64,000 nt of DNA, taken from contig JANYJY010000030.1 of assembly GCA_025358295.1 (NCBI GenBank), forward strand, positions 1 through 64,000, in the 5' to 3' direction. The notes below the pieces were generated by a model. That model was not told where the DNA came from, did no database searches, and worked only from the letters and a program-made list of their open reading frames with translations. How positions within the stretch are numbered: position 1 is the stretch's first letter; every line of letters begins with the position of its first letter. A program made the translations under genes and the position numbers. Below, piece after piece: positions 57,257 to 64,000 of this stretch. Source of the stretch: Gammaproteobacteria bacterium. GTDB lineage: Bacteria; Pseudomonadota; Gammaproteobacteria; Steroidobacterales; Steroidobacteraceae.

Positions 57257-57976
57257 ATGAACACGATTGCATCGCTAGTACAACGCACATCCTCGGTGAC
57301 TCCGTTGGCGCTCGCGCCGCTGAACGCAACCAGTCTGCGCGACCAGGCGTATGCACTGCTGAAGAACGCGATTGCGGATACCGACATCTACGATCCGACC
57401 CAGGAACTACGGCTGGATGAACGACAACTCACCGCCGCTCTCGGCGTCAGCCGCACCCCGATTCGTGAGGCGCTCTCACTGCTGGAGCAGGAAGGCTTTA
57501 TCCGCACCATACCGCGGCGCGGCATTTACATCGTTCGCAAATCCAAGTGCGAAATCATTGAAATGATCCAGGTCTGGGCGGCGCTCGAATCCATGGCGGC
57601 GCGACTGGCAACCCAGCACGCCAGCAATGCGGATATTGCGAAGCTGCGGCATTTGTTCGCTGAGTTCCAGAACTCGCCTCCCGCCGAGCACCTCGATGAA
57701 TATTCTGACGCCAATATCGCGTTTCACACGGCCGTCATCGCGCTCGGGGGGTCGCAAACCATCGTCGATGCGACTCACAACCTGTTGCTGCACGTGCGAG
57801 CTATCCGTCGCGCAACCATTTCACAGAGCGACCGGGCTGCGCGTTCCATCGTCGACCACCTGAAAATCATCGAAGCGCTGGAGAAGCGCGACATGGAATT
57901 GGCCGAACGCCTCACGCGGCAGCACACCCTCGACCTGGCGACGCACGTCGACCGGTACTGCGACTTCTTGGGCTGA
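57257..57976 (+). CDS. GntR family transcriptional regulator, FCD domain
   Basis: A 239-residue repressor-type regulator: winged helix-turn-helix (about 25-90), with LTAALGVSRTPIREALSLLEQEGFIRTIPRRGIYI, then a helical FCD effector domain (about 95-235) with AALESMAARLATQHAS, FHTAVIALGGSQTI and HLKIIEALEKRDMELAERLTRQH. FCD domains usually bind small organic acids through metal ligands. Adjacent to gck and the C1 operon, so a role in serine-cycle or glycerate control is plausible. AGGAGGG precedes the ATG. Confidence 0.92.
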   Translation: MNTIASLVQRTSSVTPLALAPLNATSLRDQAYALLKNAIADTDIYDPTQELRLDERQLTAALGVSRTPIREALSLLEQEGFIRTIPRRGIYIVRKSKCEIIEMIQVWAALESMAARLATQHASNADIAKLRHLFAEFQNSPPAEHLDEYSDANIAFHTAVIALGGSQTIVDATHNLLLHVRAIRRATISQSDRAARSIVDHLKIIEALEKRDMELAERLTRQHTLDLATHVDRYCDFLG

Positions 57977-58007
57977 CCAGGCGCTCCCGCTCACCCGCCC
58001 TTTCGTA

Positions 58008-58023
58008 TGCCGCAGATGCGGCA
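58008..58023 (+). terminator. Hairpin after gntR
   Basis: TGCCGC-AGAT-GCGGCA, a 6-base stem with 4-base loop, about 30 bases after the gntR stop, followed by AAAACCGTCTATTTCC. The T-run is poor, so intrinsic termination is only possible. Confidence 0.35.
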
Positions 58024-58201
58024 AAACCGTCTATTTCCTAACGGAATCACATAGATGCGACGCAATTCGCTGTATTGCGCCGCAACGTGTGACGGATTCG
58101 CCACCCGCGTGGCTGTTCACTTAATCCAGAATGCACGGATAACGTGACATTTGGTGCACAGGCGCGTAACCAAGAAGACCGCGGCGGGGAATTCTAAGCT
58201 C

Positions 58202-60343
58202 ATGATTTCGCAACCGATCGCTCCAACCCCTGTGGGCCGGATGCAGGCTATGGCCGGCATCGCCTCTGGCGGAGCCCTGGATACCGCTCTGAGCGGAGTC
58301 GCACGGTTCGCGGCACGCATCTGTGGAGCGCCCTGGGCCTCGATCATCGTGAATGGCAGCGGCGCGGCCTGGTGCTCGCAGACAGCCGGACTCGCCCCGT
58401 CCGATGCGCCCCTGTCAGATCCGTTTGCGCCCTACGCATCGCAAACCGTGGGGCTTCTCGAAATAGCCGACATCGCTTTGGATGATCGACATCGCGCGTC
58501 TGGGCAAATGGCTGGATTGCATGGCATTCGCTTCTACGCGGGATGCGCACTGCGAAGCTCCGTCGGGGACGGGATACTCGGCACCTTGGCCGTATACGAC
58601 ACGGCGGCGCGCGAACTGACGCCCCAACAGCGCGAATCGCTGCTAATGCTGGCCGAGCAAGCGGTGGATCGCATCGAACTACAAACGCGGCTGACCGAAC
58701 TGGCCCTGTTCAGCGACGCCCGGCCCGCGACATCGCCAGGGCGTGACGACAATACGCTGGCCGGCGCGCTGATCGAAAGCGCACCAGTCGCCATCTATCA
58801 CACGGATGCCGTCGGCAACCTGATTTACAGCAATCCCGAATATCGGCGCATTTTCGCCCTGCAGGTTGGACACAGCGCCGATGCCTGGGCGCAGTACTTA
58901 CACCCAGACGATCGGACACGCATGGAGACGGCGTGGGCGGAATTCTGCAGCAAGCCAATACCGAGCCGATTCGCGTATCGCACCCGGTCGCAGGACGGCA
59001 TCGAACGCCATTTCGCCGAGCAAGTGGTGGCGGTCGATGGAGTTGCCGGCTGGATCGGTACCATTGCGGACTTCAGCGACCTGGTCACTGCGCGAGACAA
59101 TTTGCGCAAAGCGGAAACGCTGTTTCGCAACACTTTCGACCAAGCGCCTCTCGGCATCGTCTATTCGGACCGTGGCGGAAAACTATTGCGCCACAATCAG
59201 GCGTTTCGCTCCATGGTGGGATTCGACTCCGACCGGATCGGCGACATGACCATGCGCGACATTACCTGCCCGGAGGATGTCGGGCGCGTATCGGCTGAAC
59301 TGGTTCAGCTCTGGAACGGCGAGATACAAATGGTCGACGTGGAAAAGCGCCTTCTCCGCAGGGACGGCAGCGTTCTCTGGGTGCGCACGACGACGGCTCT
59401 CGTGCGCGAAACCGACGCTGCACCGGAATTGTCGGTCGAGTTCGTCAGGGACATTACCGCTCGCAAGGAAACCGATCAGGAACTGGAGCGAGTGAACAAA
59501 CAGCTCATGACGGCATCGCGTCAGGCGGGCATGGCCGAAGTCGCCACCAATGTGCTTCACAACGTCGGCAACATACTTAACAGCGTCAACATTTCCGCAA
59601 GTCTCGTCACCGAGCGCGTCAAGCAGTCCAAGGGACCCGGCGTGTCCCGGCTCGCCGCGCTGTTGCAGGAGAAAGGCGCCGCAGTCGGAGAATTTATCGC
59701 GCAAGACGAGCGCGGCAGGCGCATTCCGGAGTACTTGACGTCGCTCGGCGAGCAATTGATCAGCGATCAAAAAGTGGCGCTGGAAGAACTCGCTTCTCTG
59801 CGCGAAAACCTTGAACACATCAAAGACACCGTCGCGATGCAACAGAGCTACGCCAAACTGTGCGGCGTCACTGAAACCATCGCCGTGGCCGAACTGGTGG
59901 AGGATAGCCTGCGCTTGAACGCGGGCGCTTTCGTGCGTCACGGCGTGACATTGCGCCGTGAATTCAACGATGTCCCGCCGATCACCGTCGACAAGCACAA
60001 GGTGCTGCAGATCCTGGTTAACCTGGTTCGCAATGCCAAGTATGCCTGCGATGAATCGGGCAGAACCGACAAGCTCCTCACTCTGAGGATCGACAAGGGG
60101 CCGACCGGCGTGCGCATTTGCGTCATCGACAACGGCGTGGGCATTCCCGCCGAGAACATGTCGCGCCTGTTCACGCACGGATTCACCACGCGCGCATCCG
60201 GGCACGGGTTCGGTCTGCACAGCGGCGCCCTCGCCGCCCAGGAGCTCGGCGGCTCTTTGCGCGTCGAGAGTGACGGGCCGGGCTGCGGGGCGACATTCAT
60301 ACTGGAACTGCCCGATGGTTCCGAGACGGCCGCCCGTGTCTAG
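58202..60343 (+). CDS. GAF/PAS sensor histidine kinase
   Basis: A 713-residue cytoplasmic kinase with no membrane segment. GAF-like domain (about 25-170), two PAS domains (about 190-300 and 305-425, with SAPVAIYHTDAVGNLIYSNPEY and QAPLGIVYSDRGGKLLRHNQAFRSMVG), and a kinase core with phospho-accepting His453 in TNVLHNVGNILNSVN. The HATPase has LVNLVRNAKYACDES, DNGVGIP and GFGLHSGA. This HN-VGN H-box is characteristic of a distinct PAS kinase group. Start codons upstream (TTG or GTG about 50 bases earlier) are possible. The GGDEF-EAL receiver protein overlaps its end, so they are probable partners. Confidence 0.9.
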   Translation: MISQPIAPTPVGRMQAMAGIASGGALDTALSGVARFAARICGAPWASIIVNGSGAAWCSQTAGLAPSDAPLSDPFAPYASQTVGLLEIADIALDDRHRASGQMAGLHGIRFYAGCALRSSVGDGILGTLAVYDTAARELTPQQRESLLMLAEQAVDRIELQTRLTELALFSDARPATSPGRDDNTLAGALIESAPVAIYHTDAVGNLIYSNPEYRRIFALQVGHSADAWAQYLHPDDRTRMETAWAEFCSKPIPSRFAYRTRSQDGIERHFAEQVVAVDGVAGWIGTIADFSDLVTARDNLRKAETLFRNTFDQAPLGIVYSDRGGKLLRHNQAFRSMVGFDSDRIGDMTMRDITCPEDVGRVSAELVQLWNGEIQMVDVEKRLLRRDGSVLWVRTTTALVRETDAAPELSVEFVRDITARKETDQELERVNKQLMTASRQAGMAEVATNVLHNVGNILNSVNISASLVTERVKQSKGPGVSRLAALLQEKGAAVGEFIAQDERGRRIPEYLTSLGEQLISDQKVALEELASLRENLEHIKDTVAMQQSYAKLCGVTETIAVAELVEDSLRLNAGAFVRHGVTLRREFNDVPPITVDKHKVLQILVNLVRNAKYACDESGRTDKLLTLRIDKGPTGVRICVIDNGVGIPAENMSRLFTHGFTTRASGHGFGLHSGALAAQELGGSLRVESDGPGCGATFILELPDGSETAARV

Positions 60344-62282
60344 GTCCAATCCTCTCGCCAATCGGCGCATCCTGATCATTGATGATAATGCCTCCATTCA
60401 TCTGGATTTCCGCAAGGTCTTGGGCGCTCAGGCCGAACACGTCGCCCAGGACGCGCTCGACATTTTGGAAGCGAATCTGTTCGGCGAATCCGTTGTTGGC
60501 ACCTCGCGCCCGAACTTCGACATAGACTCTGCGCACCAGGGACAGGAAGGCGTCGCCATGGCGCAGCAGGCTCACGCCGAAGGCAAACCTTATGCCATGG
60601 CATTCGTCGACATGCGCATGCCGCCGGGCTGGGACGGACTGAAGACCATCGAGCGCCTGTGGGCGGCAGATCCCGACGTTCAAGTCGTGATTTGTTCCGC
60701 ACACGCCGACTACGACTGGACCGAAGTCGTTGAGCGACTGGGTCATTCCGACAAGCTGTTGGTATTGCGCAAGCCCGCCGAACCCATCGAGGTTTTGCAG
60801 TGCGCCACGGCGCTGAGCCGCAAGTGGGAAAACGACAAGCTGGTTCGGGAGCATGTGCTGCGGCTCGAGGAAGTAATCACCACACGCACACGCGGACTGG
60901 AAGCGGCCAATCGGCAACTGCGCCATCTGGCCACGCACGATTCGTTGACCGGCCTGCCCAATCGCGTTTTGCTCGACGATCGGCTGCAACAGGCCATCGC
61001 GCACGCCGATCGCGATATGCGATCTTTCGCAGTGCTGGTATGCGACCTGGATCGGTTCAAGCTCATCAACGATTCCCTGGGCCATCGCGCAGGCGATGAA
61101 TTGCTTCAAGAAGTGGCGCGCCGTCTCTTGACCGTGGTGCGCACCGCCGACACGGTTGCCCGCTTCGGCGGCGATGAGTTCGTGCTCATTGGCACGTCGA
61201 TCGGCGACGCCGAGGATGCTGCGGCGCTAGCTTCCCGCGTCATGGACGTTCTGCAGCCGCCGGTGCGGATCGCGACCATCGATATTCATGCCTCGCCCAG
61301 CATCGGTATTGCCATGTATCCGGATGACGGCGCGACCATGGAGGCATTGCTCGCGCACGCCGATGCCGCCATGTATTCGGCCAAACAGAACGGCCGCGGC
61401 AATTTCCGCCGCTATGCGCCCGGAATGGATGCCGGCGCGGAAGACCGCGTTCAACTGGAAAGCGAACTGCACAATGCGGTCGCGCAGAACCAATTCGAAC
61501 TGTATTACCAACCCAAGGTGGACACCCAAACCGGTGAGGTGCGCAGTGCAGAGGCATTGATCCGCTGGAATCATCCAACCCGCGGACTCGTGTCGCCCGC
61601 GCAATTCGTGCCTCTCGCCGAGGAATGCGGCCTGATCGGCACGATCGGCGCTTGGGTGATTCGCGAAGCGTGCCGGCAGACGCGCCAATGGCAGCTCGAC
61701 GGTGTCCCGTCGCTGCGCGTATCGGTGAATTTATCGGCCTCGCAGTTCCGCGATAGTGGCCTGGTCGACACCATTCGCAGCGCGCTCGACGACGCCGATC
61801 TGCAAGCGCGCTTTCTCGAAGTCGAACTCACGGAGAGCGCCGTAATGAGCGATCCGGAAAAATCCGTCGCCATTCTCGAGCATCTGAGCGCCATGGGCGT
61901 GCTTGTCTCAGTCGACGATTTCGGCACCGGCTATTCGAGCATGAGCTATCTGCGCCGTTTCCCCATCGACAAGCTGAAAATCGACCGGGTATTCATCGAT
62001 GAAATCGTCAGCCGCCCGGAAGACGCATCCATTGTCCGCGCCATCGTCTCCCTCGCGCACAGCCTGCGCCTCAAGGTCGTCGCCGAGGGCGTGGAGACCC
62101 CCGCTCAGCTCGACTTCCTGAAAACCGCGGGGTGCGATGAGTACCAGGGCTATCACTTCAGCCGCCCGCTGCCTGCGCCCGCGTTCGAGCGGCTAATCCG
62201 CGAGTCGTACTCCGCCGACAACCTGAGCGAGGAAGATGCCGTCCGGACGCACAGCAAGCTCGCGGCTTACCTCCCCAGATAG
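60315..62282 (+). CDS. Response regulator with GGDEF and EAL domains (c-di-GMP)
   Basis: A 655-residue protein: receiver domain (about 15-175) with phospho-acceptor Asp99 in AFVDMRMPPGWDG, then GGDEF (about 200-370) and EAL (about 390-640). The GGDEF motif at residue 285 is intact (RFGGDEFVL), with an RxxD inhibitory site (RTAD) five residues before it. The EAL motif at residue 413 (EALIRWNHP), the NLSASQF Asn, DDFGTGYSSMSYL with loop 6, KIDRVFI and EGVET are all intact, so both synthesis and hydrolysis of c-di-GMP are possible. It starts inside the last codons of the PAS kinase gene, ATG or GTG (60336) being alternatives, and is the likely phosphorelay target of that kinase. Confidence 0.92.
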   Translation: MVPRRPPVSRSNPLANRRILIIDDNASIHLDFRKVLGAQAEHVAQDALDILEANLFGESVVGTSRPNFDIDSAHQGQEGVAMAQQAHAEGKPYAMAFVDMRMPPGWDGLKTIERLWAADPDVQVVICSAHADYDWTEVVERLGHSDKLLVLRKPAEPIEVLQCATALSRKWENDKLVREHVLRLEEVITTRTRGLEAANRQLRHLATHDSLTGLPNRVLLDDRLQQAIAHADRDMRSFAVLVCDLDRFKLINDSLGHRAGDELLQEVARRLLTVVRTADTVARFGGDEFVLIGTSIGDAEDAAALASRVMDVLQPPVRIATIDIHASPSIGIAMYPDDGATMEALLAHADAAMYSAKQNGRGNFRRYAPGMDAGAEDRVQLESELHNAVAQNQFELYYQPKVDTQTGEVRSAEALIRWNHPTRGLVSPAQFVPLAEECGLIGTIGAWVIREACRQTRQWQLDGVPSLRVSVNLSASQFRDSGLVDTIRSALDDADLQARFLEVELTESAVMSDPEKSVAILEHLSAMGVLVSVDDFGTGYSSMSYLRRFPIDKLKIDRVFIDEIVSRPEDASIVRAIVSLAHSLRLKVVAEGVETPAQLDFLKTAGCDEYQGYHFSRPLPAPAFERLIRESYSADNLSEEDAVRTHSKLAAYLPR

Positions 62283-62288
62283 TCGCGC

Positions 62289-64000
62289 CTAGCCGCTGTT
62301 GCGCAACGCCGTAGCGATGGCATTGATCGATAGTTGAATGCCCTCGCGCACCCGCGGATCCTTCTCTCCGGCGCGGTGACGTTTGAGTAATTCCACCTGC
62401 AGGAGGTTCAACGGTTCGATGTAGGGCAGCCGCAGCCGGATGGAATCATCCAAGGCCGGGTGTCTTTGCAGCAGGCGCGTTTGGCCGGTGACTCGCAGCA
62501 AGCAGTCATGGGCCTCGGACCAGGCGTCGCGGATGCGGCTGAACAGGACCTCGGCAAGCACGCGGTCCTGCACCAAAGAAGCATAACGAGCAGCGATCCC
62601 CATGTCGGACTTGGAAAGCACCATTTCCAGATTGTCTACGGTCGCGCGAAAGAACGGCCAAGCTTCGTGCATTTCACGCAGCAACCCTGCATCGGCGGTG
62701 CGCAGCGCATCGCCTACGCCGAACCAACCCGGCAACATCACCCGCGCCTGAGCCCAGCTGAACACCCAGGGAATCGCGCGCAGATCCTCGATGCGCTGTG
62801 AATTCGAGCGCGACGCCGGCCGCGAGCCGATCTTCAGATCGGCTATTTCCACCAAGGGAGTCATTTGCCGGAAAAAAGTCGAAAAGCCCTCTGTCTCGTA
62901 CACCAGCCGGCGATAAGCAGTGAACGCGTGCGCGGACAGCCTCTCCATCACGGCGGCGAATCGCGAACGATTCGCGCTCGACAATGAGTCGATCTCGAGC
63001 GACGCCAGCAAGGTGGCCGCGGTAATGGCTTCGAGATTGGCGGCGGCGCTTTCACGATTGCCGTATTTCGCGGCGATAATCTCGCCCTGCTCGGTAATGC
63101 GGATGCGGCCGCGGACGGTGCCTTGCGGCTGCGCTCGAATTGCCGCGAACGAGGAGCCACCTCCGCGGCCGACGGCTCCGCCGCGGCCGTGAAAAATCTG
63201 CATCGCCGTGCCGGAACTCTCGAACACTGCCGCCAGCGACCGGGTTGCCTGATGCAGGCTCCATACGGAGGTCAGATATCCGCCGTCCTTGTTGGAATCC
63301 GAATATCCAACCATGACTTCTTGGAAGCCATGCGCCGCGGTGACGGCCGCGACTTCCGGTAGCCCGAGCCACGCCTTCATCACATCGCGGGAATTCGTCA
63401 AATCGCCGATGGTCTCGAACAGCGGCACCGCCATGATGTCGGCGCGCGCATCGCCATGTCCTCGGTACAGGCCAGCTTCTTTCAGAAGGATATGCACCTC
63501 CAGCAGATCCGAGACGCTATCGCACTTCGACACAATGTAGGCGGTGATGCAGCCGCGGCCATAACGCCGGTGCGCCTCAGCGGCGGCGCGCACGATGCCC
63601 AATTCAGACAGCGTTTCTTGAGAGTATGTAGCGTACGGACTTGCCAGGAGGCGCTCGCCGGCGAGTTCGCTGCGCAATAGCCGGACTCGCGCTGCTTCGT
63701 CCAAGGCCAGGTAATCCGAACATACGCCGGCGACCTTCAGCAGCTCGGCCACCACGCGTGCGTGCACATCGGAGTTTTGCCGCAAGTCCAGTGTCGCTAG
63801 ATGGAAACCGAAGGTCTCGACCGCCCGGCACAATCGCGACAATGAGCCGCCGGTATTTCGCCCCACCTGGCTATCCGACGCCAATGACATCTCCAGGACG
63901 GTCAGGTCGGCGCGCAAACTCTGCGCATCGGCATAGGGCTCGGCGCTGACCGACGCAGGTCGGGGCGGCGCTCGCCCGGTAATTCTTTGATAGGTGGCCG
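62289..64000 (-). CDS. ppc: Phosphoenolpyruvate carboxylase (N-terminus outside window)
   Basis: C-terminal ~570 residues of a PEP carboxylase, which is normally about 900. The frame remains open to the last base (it reads TYQRITGRAPP just before the edge), so the gene continues to the right. Diagnostic blocks are GYSDSNKDGGYLTSVWSL, FHGRGGAVGRGGG with the catalytic Arg/Gly loop, TEQGEIIAAKYGN, RAIPWVFSWAQARVMLPGWFGVG and a C-terminus NSG, which matches the usual NTG end. PEP carboxylase fixes bicarbonate onto PEP to give oxaloacetate and is the carboxylation step of the serine cycle, besides its anaplerotic role. The first ORF methionine shown by a simple start search is internal. Confidence 0.96.
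   Translation of the reverse strand, partial: ATYQRITGRAPPRPASVSAEPYADAQSLRADLTVLEMSLASDSQVGRNTGGSLSRLCRAVETFGFHLATLDLRQNSDVHARVVAELLKVAGVCSDYLALDEAARVRLLRSELAGERLLASPYATYSQETLSELGIVRAAAEAHRRYGRGCITAYIVSKCDSVSDLLEVHILLKEAGLYRGHGDARADIMAVPLFETIGDLTNSRDVMKAWLGLPEVAAVTAAHGFQEVMVGYSDSNKDGGYLTSVWSLHQATRSLAAVFESSGTAMQIFHGRGGAVGRGGGSSFAAIRAQPQGTVRGRIRITEQGEIIAAKYGNRESAAANLEAITAATLLASLEIDSLSSANRSRFAAVMERLSAHAFTAYRRLVYETEGFSTFFRQMTPLVEIADLKIGSRPASRSNSQRIEDLRAIPWVFSWAQARVMLPGWFGVGDALRTADAGLLREMHEAWPFFRATVDNLEMVLSKSDMGIAARYASLVQDRVLAEVLFSRIRDAWSEAHDCLLRVTGQTRLLQRHPALDDSIRLRLPYIEPLNLLQVELLKRHRAGEKDPRVREGIQLSINAIATALRNSG

Noticed and set aside
57177-57356. Upstream extension of the glycerate kinase frame
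   Set aside because: It would overlap gntR on the opposite strand; the alternative start at 57176 has a better context and the right length.
59183-60397. 404-codon frame antisense to the PAS kinase
   Set aside because: It overlaps the kinase catalytic core and the start of the GGDEF protein; it is a shadow of GC-biased codon use.

Overview
The window is about 64 kb of GC-rich (roughly 60 %) bacterial chromosome, gene-dense, with no gap over 300 bases and no tRNA, rRNA, CRISPR array, integrase or transposase that I could see. Single-chain PurL of 1295 residues, EttA, a DUF1820 protein, a minor-pilin/PilY1 operon, LpxD, TonB receptors and a TagH-type FHA protein point to a Gram-negative gammaproteobacterium. 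A soil or freshwater lineage near Steroidobacterales/Nevskiales/Xanthomonadales is my guess, not something the sequence proves.

Layout. 1-6.2 kb: housekeeping (ettA end, a DUF4145-like protein, purL, DUF1820). 6.2-9.7 kb: a TagH-like FHA protein and an OmpR/TctE-type two-component pair. 9.7-16.4 kb: type IV pilus minor pilin operon fimT-pilV-pilW-pilX-pilY1-pilE, with overlapping genes. 16.4-19.5 kb: a glycine-rich secreted protein and a TonB-dependent receptor on the minus strand. 19.7-25.0 kb: an unusual envelope locus with three related secreted beta-rich proteins (one apparently decayed), a small exported protein, a PapD-like chaperone and a 672-residue outer-membrane-type protein ending in an SdrD/Cna-B-like domain. 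It resembles a chaperone/outer-membrane export or fibre system but contains no recognisable usher; this is the best candidate for an undescribed system. 25.0-27.6 kb: a His/Cys-rich small exported protein and a second TonB receptor.

27.6-50.1 kb: mostly metabolic and envelope genes in short operons. These are amidohydrolase, gamma-synthase-like PLP enzyme, ZIP transporter, RhtA-like exporter with an LpxD paralogue, homocysteine methyltransferase, crotonase, CocE-type hydrolase, a repeat-rich lipoprotein, MHS-type transporter, DUF3014, a two-domain retropepsin-like protein, a spermidine-dehydrogenase-like Tat flavoprotein, aldo/keto reductase, pirin, MaoC hydratase, HDAC-like deacetylase, ketopantoate-reductase-like protein and a quinone oxidoreductase.

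50.2-64 kb: a C1/serine-cycle block. The genes fhs(ftfL)-hprA-mtdA-fchA-moaB-like-SLT run on the plus strand, a GckA-type glycerate 2-kinase runs towards them, a GntR/FCD regulator is divergent from the kinase, and ppc is cut by the right edge. Together they would take formate to 10-formyl-, methenyl- and methylene-tetrahydrofolate, and hydroxypyruvate through glycerate and 2-phosphoglycerate to the PEP-carboxylase step. Between gntR and ppc lies a sensor kinase with an adjacent receiver-GGDEF-EAL partner. Serine-glyoxylate aminotransferase, malyl-CoA lyase and formaldehyde/methanol oxidation genes are not in the window.
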